Part shown: piece by piece, positions 1-12,109 of the stretch | How positions within the stretch are numbered: the first letter of the stretch is position 1 | Layout: every line of letters starts with the position of its first letter | Assembly (NCBI GenBank): GCA_907163375.1 | Contig: CAJQUW010006861.1 | Coordinates: 1 to 64,000, forward strand | Source: Prostheceraeus crozeri | Taxonomy: Eukaryota > Platyhelminthes > Polycladida > Euryleptidae | Length of the DNA stretch: 64,000 nucleotides | Reading direction: 5' to 3' | The notes under the pieces: model-generated | Told to the model about the DNA's origin: nothing | Database searches by the model: none | What the model saw: the letters and a program-made list of their open reading frames with translations, nothing else | Made by a program: the position numbers and the translations under genes

Positions 1-835
1 AAAATAAACTAAAAAAATAAAAGAAAAAGAACAAAGAAAAGAAAAAAATGAAAAAAAAGAAAAGAAAATACTAAAGAAAAAAATTGAAAGAAAAAACTAA
101 AAGAAAAAAATAAAGGAGATAATCAATAAAAAAAGAAAAGAAAAAATAACTGAAAAAATAACTGAAAAATAGCTGAAAACTAACTGAAAAACTAACAGAA
201 AGATAACTGAAAACTAGCTAAAAACTAGATGAAAACTAAATGAGAACTGACTGTAAACCAAGTGAGAACTAACTGAAAGCTAACTGAAAAATAACTGAAA
301 CTAGCTGAAAACTGACTGAAAACTAACTGAAAACTAACTGAAAACTAACTGAAAACTAGCTGAAAACTAACTGAAAGCTAACTGAAAACTAACTGGAAGC
401 TATATCTGAAAACTAACTGGAAGCTATATCTGAAAACTAACTGAACTGAAAACTGACTGAAAACCTGAACTCCAAAACTAGCTGAAATCTAACTGAAAAC
501 TAACTGAAAAGTAACTGAAAACTGACTGTGAAAGTAAGTGAAAACTGAAAACTACAGAAACCTAAACAAAAAAAAAATAAACTAACTAACGGAAAAAATT
601 AAGAAAAAAAAGAAAGAAAAGAAGAAAAGAATAAAAGGAAAAAAGTAAATAGAAAAAGATAAATGAAAGAAAAAGAAAAATGAAAGGAAAAAGAAAAAAT
701 AACGAAAAAAATAAAAGAAACAAAGAACAAAGAAAAGTAAAAAATAACTGAAAAAATACCTGAAAAATAGCTGAAAACTAACTGAAAAAATAACTGAAAA
801 ATAGCTGAAAACTAGCTGAAAACTAGATCGAAAAG
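1..835. repeat. A-rich low-complexity DNA with a degenerate tandem repeat
   Basis: Blocks of almost pure A/G (about 1-165 and 570-735) alternate with blocks of a degenerate 10-12 bp tandem repeat built on AACTAACTGAAA (about 166-565 and 736-830). The repeat unit varies by single bases and small length changes, as in an old minisatellite. No coding potential is seen. The array runs off the left edge, so its full length is unknown. Confidence 0.85.
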
Positions 836-949
836 ACTTGGCTACTTATAAGAATTGCTCTTTATCCTATTTCTATGAAGATTTCACGCTGATGAATCAA
901 GTTGCATATGTCGGTCGCTGCGAGTGAATTTGAAACTTGCGTGAGTGCT

Positions 950-2015
950 TCAAACAAATAAGCCAAAAATCAATCACTTGTGTGATAGGATGGTGTCGTT
1001 TATGTATGAAATCGCCAAGAACTTCATGAAGAAATCATACATCACAAACGAATCTAATGATGGCAACAGACAACCCCTGTCGGTAAGCGACTTTTCGTCT
1101 CTGAATTTTTCGGCGCATCAGAGACGTGTTGAGAAAGTTGATATTGAGACACGGGCCATGCCTGTGTTATTATATATGCCATGCCTGACATTATCTCTGT
1201 CTGATAATGTCTAGGAATTATTTAATGTACCTCATGACACCGCTGTTGAGGACATATGTGATATGGTTGGATGTCAATGGCAACATTATCAAACAGCAAC
1301 GATTCCTTCTGAATGGTTCGAGCAGACGGCTCCAATAGCTACAGAGAGTTCCTATCAGCAGAAGTCATATTGGAAAACTGTTGAAAAGGACTGGTGTACA
1401 ATTGACAATGATGTTGACTTTGAAAAGCGCATTGATGCGTATTGGCAACTTGTCTTTGAAATGAAAGTCAACGGCGTTTTGTGGTTCCCTTAGTTATCAG
1501 CCCCAGTAAAATCTTTTGTCAGTATCGCATGGGAATGCTGGACCAGAACATGCATTTTCTTTGAAGAACGCCATAGTTCAAAGTAATGGAATACCTTGGT
1601 GGCCCCACGAAATGACAAGAATGGACTTCTCCGAGTTGGTGAAAAGATGAAGTTTGCGATCACTGATGCTTTGATTCGATCTGTCTGAGCTTCACGAGGA
1701 CAATGCCAAGCGGAAATTGTCCGAAGCCGAGGCTGAGACAGCTAGATAAGCAACCAACCAGTGTCCATGAAAAGCAACGATGAAATATGTCGGTTGGGTC
1801 AAGCCGTAGAAGTTACCGAAAACATAATCGTGAAAGGAAATAAAAATTGCAGACTGCTTTGAGAGTCGCTCCTCTATCCACACAAAAAATTCAAATGGCC
1901 ATTTCACAAATCGAAATGGAAATGAATCGGAAGAGGAAGCTGGTAGAAGACATCGTTCAACTAAAGAAACGACGAAGTGATTTGCCATTAAATGCACGTC
2001 GTAGATTCTTAGATT
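950..2015 (+). pseudogene. hAT transposase C-terminal relic
   Basis: A decayed copy of the C-terminal part of a hAT-superfamily DNA transposase. An open stretch at 1263-1490 ends in a segment like the conserved run before the dimerisation domain (YWQLVFEMKVNGVLWFP). In another frame, at 1525-1560, the hAT signature SHGNAGPEHAFS is readable, close to the family pattern HGNxxxERxFS. Downstream pieces (1690-2010) are rich in K, R and E and include AKRKLSEAEAETA, a coiled-coil-like tail seen in one hAT group. The coding sequence is split over at least three frames with several stops, so it cannot make a transposase. No terminal inverted repeats were found around it. The family call rests on the signature motif; the rest is inference. 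Confidence 0.65.
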
Positions 2016-2210
2016 AGTGACCGTTTTAATGCAAATAGCGCAATATCGAATTGACGCATTTATACTGTACCTTCGTCATCAGTCGGTTGATCTTCACTCA
2101 AAGCATGCAGGTAGTCAAACAAAACTGAGCCTTCAACGGCATTTGATTATACTGTTAATATTTAGGATTTTGTGTTCATTGTTTAGCCTACTAGGAGATA
2201 TAAAGTTATG

Positions 2211-5200
2211 ATTTTCTCTGCGATTACAAATTATTTGCATCTACGACGCTCTACGACAATCCCTTTATCATTCGTGTAAAGAGGCATAGTTCGTTCCTTA
2301 CATTCCGTAAATATGATCATTTGGCTGTTGCCCATAGCTGATTAGTAAGTTATGCATTCAATGATAATTTTTCCAGCAGTTGGCGTTCAATCACTTCTTT
2401 CGGACAATGCTTGGTATTTTACATATTTGATTTTTCTGTGTATCAACTTATCTGATGTTGAATTCCTGTAATTTTAGGAAAATCACCGACTTTCATGTAG
2501 TGGATTGCATTTTTGCATCTTTCTCATTCATATCAAATAGCTTTTTGCTAGCATTTTTACTACATATCCATTGTCCCGCCAACAATAAAGAGCTTCTCAG
2601 GTGTGTTCAAAACTAAGTTCATATGTGGTTTTTCAAATTGATATTGTTCGATATTCTTATCGTCGAGTAATATGAAATGGTTGAAAAAATCAAGTGCACG
2701 CACTAGCAATTTGATAAAAACTAAGGAAATGATAATCCCGATTTGTAGGTCTTTATTAGACGGAAGGTTGCAGTTTATAAATTTCAGCTAATTATCCATT
2801 TTATTTCGATGCGGTGGTTCACAAATTTGATGAGATATATTACTTCAAGTATTACTTTTTATTACTTTAAAGTAATAAAAATTAATAAAGAATTACAGCT
2901 AAGTGAATGAAATGCAAAATTATCGAATAGATGGCAATTTTGTAAAGAAGCAAAATGATTGAAGTTGTCTTCAAAGTGACGTGATTTAGTTCACTTAATA
3001 TTATCACTTATGTTATGATCAAAAACTTTAATGTTTTGTTCCACGCTCGTCAGAATCACCATCGAAAATGATAGAAATGGAAATAGTTGAAATAAGCAAC
3101 ACAGTTATTGCCACATTCTTCCATCGAAACACGGTAACATGATGTCGAATGAAAGTGCTGTGCATAGTCCTACTCCCATCATCGTGCATAAGCATAAGAC
3201 AGCGATAACCTAAATGTTTGCGATGTCATCGATGATTTTAATACCATTTTTGAAAGCCCAATTTTTTCCGAAACAGTGTGGTAGGCCTGCAATCACATGG
3301 CCACTCGTCCACATGCATGGATAATGAAGAGTTTGAATTCGTCATAGTCATCAAAGGAAAACATAAGGCTCCATTGCAATGCGCTTGGTGCTTTATTACA
3401 TTAATGGTATTCGGTGTGCACTTAAATATATAGAGGTTGAAGTCGTTTATGCGAAAATGCAGACTCTTATGCAGTTGTGTTCATACATAGGTATATGACA
3501 AACAAAGATTAACCCACCTAATTCGTCATTTTTCATTCATGACCGAAAAAAACATTTTTCTGAGACAGCGTGGGAGGCCTGGATTCAGTGTCATTCTCAC
3601 ATGTTCTCACATTGAAAATTTGAGATTTCTAAAAGTAGTGATTTTCACATTTTGACCTCAGTCCTTAAACAATGACCGATACAAATGTACAGTGGATCAT
3701 TGAAAAGCTGAGAAAATGAATTCTTGAATGATGTATAGCTTATCAATGTAAATGCGATTGAAAGGCAGGATAATCGATTGAAGTTTGACACAATTTAGGT
3801 GGCCTGTTTTTGTGATCAACTCTGCTCCATTTCGCCTCCTTTACCGGTCTACTTTCGTAATTGGCTTTTTATCAATATTTTTCGTTGGGTCCCATTTAAG
3901 TTGATGGTCTTCGTTTATGACATAATTGTATACTTCTGAATGTACAATATGAATACAATGTGTTTATATTTCTCTTAAGTTCTTCTATTCCCACTTCCAT
4001 CGGTCTACTTGACTACCCCACATATTTCCAGTCGCATTCGCCACTTTCAAGGTTATTAAGCACTCCATGTTGCTTAAATTGCTCCAGTATTTTCTTCATT
4101 ATCTCTTTCTTCAAAGTTCGAATAGGTTTACAGCCTGTTATCACATCGAATTTCGTTAAAATGTCCTTGATTGATTAGTGTAACTTATGTATATATGATA
4201 AATTACAATCAGGTTTTAGTCTGTCTTGTGTTTCTTTTTTGTTTCTGTGTTCTTCAATTGTAAGAATTCCATTCTCTTTAGCTTCTGAGAAGTCTTTATG
4301 CATGAAGGTCTAGCTCTCTGTGTCAAGGTTTTCCTTGGAGCAAATGCGTCTGATTCATTGCCCTAAGTCGACACAATGCCGTCAAAAGTCGACTTGGGGT
4401 GACACGAATTTCTGTTTCGATACAAGTTTGTGTATCTTTCCGATAAATGTTGAAGTTCACACTGTTTGCTCCCCTGTTTATTTTTTATATTGACGTAATA
4501 TTAGCGTCATTTTGTGCACCCAACGCAACGGTGCAGTCTTAGAGTCTATAATTTCAGATGCCATGGAATGATCGAACCTTACGGCAACTATCTTATCTGT
4601 TTCACGAACTTCATATTTCATGTTAATTAGCAATTTACTTACGAAATCTAATCATCCATACAGTGGTTTGTGGAACTTGTTGATACTTCATCTGATCATT
4701 CATGCGATCAAACTAATGGATGGGAGACGCAACTCTCGCTTTCTCAGTTTATTTACTTATTTACTTTTTTACATCGACAAACTGTCGGCTTGCCTTCTAA
4801 CTTGTAAAGTCCGTGTCGATGGAGAAATTTGTCTTCTGTTTCCAAAGTGAACATAAGCTAACTACGAAAGTTAAACAACTTTCCTTAAAAGATATTGAAT
4901 TATTTCGACAACTTATTCTCCTAGTAAAAAAGTTCAATATATTAAATATAAAAGTCATGATTTTTATATTCAGCTTTCCTGGTTGGAGAATAAATTTTCG
5001 AAATAATTGAATATCTCTTGAAATGAATCGTCAAGGTGAAATATTAACATCAATTGACTAAGTTCATATCTTAGACATAGCCTGTTTACCTCTTGCGCGC
5101 CAGCAATCAGAATTCTTTCGACCGATTATTGCTCAATACTCACTGACAACTGCTTTGATTAGCCTTGCATGAAAGTTGATAACTAAGTATGTTGTTCGTA

Positions 5201-5985
5201 ATCATTATATACCGATATCTGTACTAATACTCACATCGCTATTCTATCAGCAAACGTTGCCATCTTGAAAGCTTGTTTACATACTGACTATCAAATTGAT
5301 ATAATGTCAAAACCGATTGCACTGCGAACAAAAAGATTTGATCATTAAGATGAAAACATAGAGTTTGATCATGGTTGAATCGGAATCACGGTCTCCAGCT
5401 GATCGTAAGTATTTGGGAGAGATATATCAAAAGAAGGCTACCCGGGTTGTATTAGTGGTCTGGGTTTTAATATAAGGAATATGGTATCTTTACAAACATT
5501 GTTTTATGACGAAAATATATGAGCGAATTTTATAGACGTAAGTGATGCGTGTTGAATGCAATAGTTGTTCATTCACGATTTGCAATGACTCGAGCGAAGT
5601 AATGACTGAAAGGATGAAATGCAAAAGAACATCTCAAGCTGAGATAATTGACAATCACAGAAATTGAGAAATTTAATTAAATACATGTTCTTGCTCTTTA
5701 CAAATTTGTTATTTTTTTGTAGAAAATTTGGCATAATATGTTTATTATCTCCATGTTAATATAATCAAATCATATATTCGATTATCACTATGTTGATAAT
5801 TTAATTGACAGATAATTTTTAATCGCAAAATTTTCATCATCGTCTCATCATGGTTTCAAAATTCTGAAAACCATATTGAAGTTTGGGCTGCATTGGATTT
5901 TAATGATAATATGCATTCACGGATGAATGATAGCCTCTTATGGATAACACTTATAATTACTAATAATATTTATGAATGTAATGAA
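2211..5985. other. AT-rich intergenic DNA, no recognised gene
   Basis: Nothing with convincing coding structure was found on either strand. Short open frames here are AT-rich chance frames without motifs. No TIR pair, LINE motif or tRNA-like box was seen. Confidence 0.6.
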
Positions 5986-6155
5986 ATTTGAATCCAAAAG
6001 AAAGTCTCTTCCAATTTTACGACTTCTGTGTATATTGTAAAATAAATTCACCCGACACGTTTCGTCTACACAGACTGTGTCAAGGGTTGCAAATGGTTGC
6101 TGTACAAGTGGGTTTATGTACAAATTTGTCAGTGAAGGCAGCTCATCTGTTCAGC

Positions 6156-6690
6156 TCATGTTGTCTGTTTAGTTTTGTTCTTCGCAGTATAGTGAGATTC
6201 ATCCACCCTACACTTAGTAATCGCTGTTTGCTGTTTATCAATAATTTTGTAGTTGAAATTGTTAATGGTCATCACTTTATCACTGTGTGCCATTGTCGCA
6301 TGGTCACTAAGTGCAACTTTCTTGTCTTCATACCAGAAACTACGCTCATGTTCTTTATGGCGAACTTGAAATGGTCGACAAGTTTGACCTATGCAATTCT
6401 GATCGCATATCCTGCAGGAAAATTCATAAATATCATATTTACTTTTACAGTTATATTTCGGGCCAATGTTTTTACAAACTCTGCAGGAAAAAATATTTTT
6501 ATCCGATTTTTTGAAATTCGAAACTAGTTTTTTCCAGGTTCACTTAATGCGTATTGGAATGTCACATATGCTTTTTATTTTATTGATTTTTCTTAAAAAA
6601 TTATCGACAACGAAATCAAGTGTCAAATTCACCTTGTTTTCTTCAATGTATTTTGATTTCCATTTTTGTGGCATATATCATTTTTACTAA
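6156..6690 (-). pseudogene. Penelope-like element, GIY-YIG endonuclease fragment (left copy)
   Basis: Read on the minus strand, this encodes the C-terminal endonuclease region of a Penelope-like retroelement. Visible pieces are a cysteine pair (CRVCKNIGP near 6480), then YEFSC, a GIY-YIG-type core CIGQTCRPFQVRHKEHER, and a C-terminal tail ending at the stop at 6156-6158. Penelope-like elements pair a telomerase-like reverse transcriptase with this nuclease, and only the nuclease end is present. The region is nearly identical, in reverse orientation, to 6735-7140. The upstream reverse transcriptase is absent, so the copy is truncated. The plus-strand open frame over 5988-6527 is only its antisense shadow. 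Confidence 0.65.
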
Positions 6691-6734
6691 AACCATTGTT
6701 ACTTAGTCTATTTTCCATGATATCGTGCGACCTT

Positions 6735-7140
6735 TCTGAAGGATGCCTGTTCCTGCAGAGTTTGTAAAAACATTGGCCCGAAATACGACTGTAAAAGTGA
6801 ATATGATATTTATGAATTTTCCTGCAAGATAAGTGATCAGAATTGTATAGGTCAAACTTGTCGACCATTTCAAGTTCGCCATAAAGAACATGAGCGTATT
6901 TTCTGGCATGAAGACAAGAAAGTTGCTCTTAGTGAACATGCGACGATGGCACACAGTGATAAAGTGATGACCATTAACAATTTCGACTACAAAATTATTG
7001 ATAAACAGCAAACAGCGATTACTAAGTACAGGGTGGATGAATCCCGCTATATGGCGAAGAACAAAACTAAACAGACAACATGAGCTGAACAAATGAGCTG
7101 CTTTCACTGACATATTTGTATATAAACCCACTTGTACAGC
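6735..7140 (+). pseudogene. Penelope-like element, GIY-YIG endonuclease fragment (right copy)
   Basis: This is the plus-strand partner of the 6156-6690 copy. It reads CRVCKNIGPKYD, YEFSC, the GIY-YIG-like CIGQTCRPFQVRHKEHER, then KVALSEHATMAHSDK and a C-terminus rich in K and T that stops at 7081-7083. About 110 residues are readable without a break. The two copies point away from each other (5'-truncated ends in the middle, tails outward), about 250 bp apart. The 3' flank shared by both arms includes the complement of TGTACAAGTGGGTTTA. The reverse-transcriptase part is missing. The Penelope assignment follows from the motif order. Confidence 0.65.
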
Positions 7141-7149
7141 AACAGTTAG

Positions 7150-8300
7150 AATGTAATCTCTGGTAAATATTGTGCTGTAGAAATCCGAGCGATCTGACTA
7201 AATTAAATCTCATTTTCTTAGAATATAGTTTGTATTTATTCATTATGACTGATAATGATTATTGAACCTGATTGATTTAGACCGAATTCAATGTATCAGG
7301 ATGCCTTTGCGCATGTTAAAGCAATCTTAAAATTTTTTCGAAGCCTAATTTTTTTTGTTTTTCTTTGACCATATTGTATTTATTTTTTCAGGAGATTTGA
7401 AATGGGGCAATGTCTTGGATCGTTGGGAGCCAAGAAGATAGTCGCTCGTTCTGCTCATTGACTTGTGCATGTGACCTTCTTTTGAGTGAATTTTGCGTCA
7501 GATTCGCAGTAAAGTTTTCCATACTACACGTTTCTTTTCATTTGAATTTCATGTAATATTTTTGCGGGATTGATGTTCACAATGCCATTCTTGATATTGA
7601 TGTTATTGGCTTAAATTGAAGCAATACTATGATGTCAATGTCGGCTCAAACGGTCTGATGTAGGAAGAGATAAGGATCGTAAAAGAATCTCCATCATTTA
7701 TATTCGCACTCGCCGCACATTCTACTACTGAATTAACAGTAGCAACATGAAAGAACGTAAAACATTTGAAATGAAAATTAAAACTTAGGCCACATGTTTG
7801 CAAGAAAAAAAATCGCGGGTAATATTCTCGCCGGTTCCGATTCAGTTCCATTGTCTCCGGTCCCAAGTACCTGATTCAGACTGAAGCATAGTTGATAGCC
7901 TAGTACGGGAGGGTGATCATAGCAAGGATAAGAAAAAATGCAGTACTCCCTTTAGCCACGGCTTGTAATAAAATAGTTTAAGATAAAAGTATTTGCACGG
8001 CAAGCGTTTCGCGACGCAGTCGCTGCCTCAGTGCATTAATGGTGAGAACTCATAGATTCAGTATCCAAATTGACGAAAATAAATAGCAATTGAACCACTT
8101 CCGCGGTCATAAATGTCAGCATTTAGCATTGATATAATAGGTTGTCTTATGACAGAACAATCAAGGCTTACATGCAATGGTGATAATACGAGAGCAATTG
8201 ATATTGAATATGGTTTCAAATGCAATTTGTATATCTCTGAGATAGGAGATAGATAGTCTACTTCGACTATTTTGTAGCAGCTAAACATTTCTACAAGTGT
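7150..8300. other. intergenic DNA, no recognised gene
   Basis: No open frame with family features was found on either strand. There is a splice-acceptor-like tract before 7392, but it leads only into a 19-codon frame. Confidence 0.5.
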
Positions 8301-8306
8301 AAATAT

Positions 8307-9445
8307 CAGGGGTGGGCCGATGTGACAATATGTGACATTTTTTCATCTCAAAATAAAATGTGACATAATGTGTATTTTTCATTGTTGGTGTGACGAAATG
8401 TGACAAATTCACATAACCAGAAAATAATTAGACATAAGTAATGTTTTTTCGGTAGTATGACATGGTATAATGAGTTTCAAAGTCACAGAAGAGCATCAAT
8501 TTCGTCTGAGTGAAATAGCGACAACGTTATTCTTTGATTTTGATTTGTACTAGGAATATGTAAGATTTGTTTCTCCGTGCTCCCATTGGCGACTTGCATT
8601 TACGCCAGGTAAATCGTGATGCTACTAGTTCGCTTGTATAAAGTTGACTTTGCGCTTGATGGCCCAATTGCAACATTCATTCCATGTGGTCATGCGTTTT
8701 TCGATTGTCATTTCCAGATCGCAGGAGTCCTTGCGAAGTTGTAGTTCCGATAATGCACACAATCCAAAGAAAAATAGCAGTTGTAACAAAACTCAGTGAT
8801 ATTTCTTCACTAAAATCAGAATTGCGAGTAAAAGTGATTCTTTTTGTGCGAATTTTTTGATCCATTTTGTTGAATTTTACGAATGTGTGCTTATTGTTTG
8901 CCATCAAAATGAATTCAAGTCAGTAAAATTAATCATAATTGCAATAAGACTGCAACGTTTGATTGTAATTTTTCACTTAAAACAAAAATAAAGGTGTCAC
9001 GGTCTTACCCATGGTTTGTTTCGCTGTTGCCACAAATCTCGGGGCAACTTAGATATCTTCAATGGCCATTTAATTGACAATTTAATTGGCTCCTTAAATG
9101 ACAAGAAGTAGTAATAACAAATTAAAGGTTTCTCGATCTTGTCCCATTATAACGCCGCTTGATATACATTCATCAATAGAGCAGTAGAAAAAAGGCAATT
9201 TCGAAAGCTGCTAATTTCCTGCACATCATCATGTGTCAAAATTTGCACATATGTTTCCATGAACATATTGCACATTTTCCACGAAATATGACATTTATGT
9301 CAATGGGCATGTGACAAAATGTGACCTTAACGCTCATCGATGTGTGACAAAATGTGACAAATCTTGAATATCAAAATGTGACAAATCTTGAATATCAAAA
9401 TGTGACAAAATGTGTCACAGATCCAAATGTGGCGGCCCACCCCTG
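8307..9445. mobile_element. non-autonomous hAT-type element, 1.1 kb
   Basis: It has perfect 13-bp terminal inverted repeats (CAGGGGTGGGCCG at 8307, its complement ending at 9445), flanked by the 6-bp direct repeat AAATAT at 8301-8306 and 9446-9451. Both ends carry many subterminal copies of TGTGACAAAATGTGAC, in the style of hAT transposase-binding repeats. No transposase is encoded. The CAGGGGTG termini fit hAT, and a 6-bp target duplication would place it near the hAT groups with shorter duplications. Assignment to superfamily is by termini only. Confidence 0.8.
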
Positions 9446-10403
9446 AAATATGGATAGCTAAATGGGGCCTAATAAACAGAGGAATTGTTTTGAAAATGAC
9501 AGAACGATGAAGGACTGAATAATAGACAATAGTGATCGACAGGAATTTCAGTGGGATACTAAATACGGTCAAAAAACGCAGTTACTTGATACACCGAAAA
9601 TATGTCATCTTGCCAAGTGAACGGAAAAGATCTGAGCGAACTGACATTTTTAAATGAGCTGAGCGGCTTAACGCAAAATTAAAATGAACGACCAAAATCG
9701 TCAAATGAAAGATCGTTGATTGTGATTGTTATTGTTTTCTTTTTCATTTCATGCTATTTCGCTCAATGTTATAGCACTCGTTTTAAACTGTGCAAAGGAC
9801 AGTCCTGGTCAATGGCCATGAAAATTGTGAAGCTTTCCTTTTTCAATTTTCAAACATGCCAAAACAATTTCTATTGAAAATTTTATACGTATTTTTAAAT
9901 AATGCAAACCCTGCTTGACGATCTGATGTGGCCATATCAGCATGGGTTATCGATCCTATATCGGTAAACCAGAGGTGGCATCGATTTACCATCACGGTTT
10001 AATTTATAACACATTGCTCATTCAACACAACATCAAGTGCTCTCCACACTTTAGCAGTTCATGTACATTGTGCAATCAATGTCTATGAAGTTTATATATA
10101 TCGTCGAACATGATATTTATGAAGTGCCGATGCACTGACGCTTGCTACAGGGTGCCCGCCGGTCTGGAAAGTCTGGAAAATAGGGTGGTCTGGGAAAGCA
10201 TTATTTTTAAGAAAATGTCTGGGAAGTCGGGAAAATTTGGGAATTATGGAAAAATATTGGATAAATAAGTCTGGAAGTATTGAAGCTTCACTTACATTAT
10301 TCCATTCACATTCTGTGAGTTGATTGCTGCAAGCTACGCATATATTTCTTTCCTAGCGCTTCTCTTTTCCTTTTCAAATGATTTTTGCTAGTACTTAAAG
10401 ATA

Positions 10404-10520
10404 CAGTCGAGACTCGCTATAACGAACCTCGCGGGATCCATGTGAAAGGTCGTTATGGCGAGGTGTTTGGTTATAAAAGGCGAGGAAGTGGTTATAAAAC
10501 ATTTTTTAGCTCAAATATCC
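10404..10520 (+). mobile_element. Tigger/pogo-like terminal fragment
   Basis: After a TA at 10402-10403 the sequence starts CAGTCGAGACTCGCTATAAC and continues with CGAACCTCGCGGGA, very like the terminal repeat of pogo/Tigger elements (CAGT...CTCG..ATAACGAA). An inner GGTCGTTATGGCGAGGT can pair back with the terminus. No opposite end was found, so only a fragment or a MITE-like end remains. Confidence 0.55.
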
Positions 10521-10584
10521 TGATGATTTGAATAGCGTCGTCTAAAGTACACCAAGCATATTCGTTTTATCCCTTTATCTTGTA

Positions 10585-12108
10585 GATTTCTGAAGATGAA
10601 TGACTTAAGTTTTTGCCATTTGAATTTAATGTACTAATAGAGCAGGTATCAAGCATTTTGCCAGTGATTTCTAGTTTTAGGGAGCAAACAGTTATTCGTA
10701 GATTGCTCTCCCGACTCAAATCCGACTCTGGTGTATCGCAGCACGGCTTTCGCCCATCGGCGTCCACTACAACTGCTCTTGTCGAATTGCACGAATATGC
10801 AACTCGTTGTTTCGATGACTTATTGGGCCTAGCAATTACAAGCATTGACATTCGTAAAGCTTTCGATTCTATTGATCATAGACTATTATTCTGTAAGTTC
10901 ATTCACAAGAATTATCCCGCCGGTTTCGTGAAATGGTTAATGAGCTTCTTCAACAATCGCAGTAACACCATCCGAATAATTAACTCTCTCAGTGACTATT
11001 ACTGTGTAACTTCAGGTGCAATTCAAGGCAGAAGAATCGGTCCTCTTATTTCTAATTTTTTCGTTGGTGATCTATCGCCTGCATGCTCTCAAACTCTCAT
11101 GATCAAATGTGCTGACGATGTATTTATGATTACGCCTTTGTTGAGGAGTGAAAATCCTACTCATATCATGGATATCGAAATCAATAATGTAAACCAATGG
11201 TGTGCTACGAACAAGGTAGACATCAATGCCGATAAGAGTAAGACAATGCTGCGTGTAAGACGTTGCAATCCCATTCACGTTTCGTTGTCGTTCAAAAGAA
11301 CTGCAAAAATGAAAATTCGGAGTTACCTTCAACTAAGATCTCGGTTTCCGTTTGCACATCGACGAAATTAGGAAGAAAGCGTCTTCTCGTCTTCATGTGT
11401 TGCGGTTATTATCTGTCTCATATCGGAGTAGGCAAAAACCAGTTCTGTCTTCTTCTAAAATTTTATGGCTTAGAGATGACCTTACGCTGTCGGTCTTACT
11501 TGTGTTTTTAGCTTGTGTTGCCCCTGAGGAAGCGCGAAGGCGTGAATCACCCGGGCCTGTAAATAGCTTTTAACGTCATCTCTTAGCCATAAAATTTTAG
11601 AAGAAGACAGAACTGGTTTTTGCCTACTCCGATATGAAACGTAGTCTTCTGTTCGCGGCCATCCTATTCATATTATCTGTCTTCCTAAATCGTGACGAGC
11701 TTCATTTGATTTATGCGAGCTACATGAGGTCATTGTTTGAATTTTCTTGCCCTGTTTTTGTCGGCATAAGCTGCCATAGCTCTCAGCCTTTGTTGTCAAT
11801 CGATCGCCGTGCACATAAGATTATAAACTGCAAAATGGACGACCAGTCTTGAAATTGTTCACGTAACGTACTTAGTGAGCGTCGTGAATTGCTTTCTCTC
11901 CGTTTTTTTAACAGTCTGTGTACAGATGAGTCCCATATTTACGTTAGTTCCTGAAAAACTGCCTCGATCACTGAAATACGTTTCTGACTTCTCTCGTACT
12001 AATGTTCCATATTTCTCTTTTTTGCCATATATGATACGCTGTGTCAACAATTGTAAAAAATGATTTTCATTATTGACTCAATAAACACGGCTACTACTAC
12101 TACTACTA
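10585..12108 (+). pseudogene. LINE A: 5'-truncated non-LTR retrotransposon (reverse transcriptase)
   Basis: The open frame 10613-11371 reads as a non-LTR reverse transcriptase: QHGFRPSASTTTALVEL (fingers), then SIDIRKAFDSIDHRLL (first catalytic aspartate region), a changed AIQGRRIGPLISNFF where most have PQGSxLGP, and IKCADDVFMI (catalytic DD, normally Y/FADD). The endonuclease half is missing. After about 11300 the frame changes and a MITE interrupts the C-terminal region. The last readable part (LSIDRRAHKIINCK, to about 11850) is the usual LINE C-terminal end. The 3' UTR ends in AATAAA followed by a (CTA)n tail at about 12090-12108. Clade is probably CR1/L2/Jockey-like, not resolved. Confidence 0.75.
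11423..11632. mobile_element. palindromic 210-bp MITE inside LINE A
   Basis: Two arms of about 57 bp are inverted copies with one difference seen (start TCGGAGTAGGCAAAAACCAG at 11423; complement ends at 11632), with a ~95-bp spacer. TA flanks both sides (11421-11422, 11633-11634), as for Tc1/mariner-type MITEs. It splits the 3' coding part of LINE A, so it inserted later. It has no coding capacity. Short arm-internal frames such as 11352-11573 are fortuitous. Confidence 0.75.
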
Positions 12109-12109
12109 C

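Noticed and set aside
1-835. telomeric or centromeric satellite
   Set aside because: The repeat is short, A-rich and irregular, unlike known telomere repeats; a low-complexity minisatellite explains it.
5988-6527. 179-codon plus-strand frame
   Set aside because: It is antisense to the Penelope-like GIY-YIG fragment, and the same shadow appears in mirror at 6703-7131.
7379-7460. exon starting MGQCLGSLGAKK after TTTTTTCAG
   Set aside because: It has a myristoylation-like start after a good acceptor, but only 19 codons, no donor site and no neighbouring exon.
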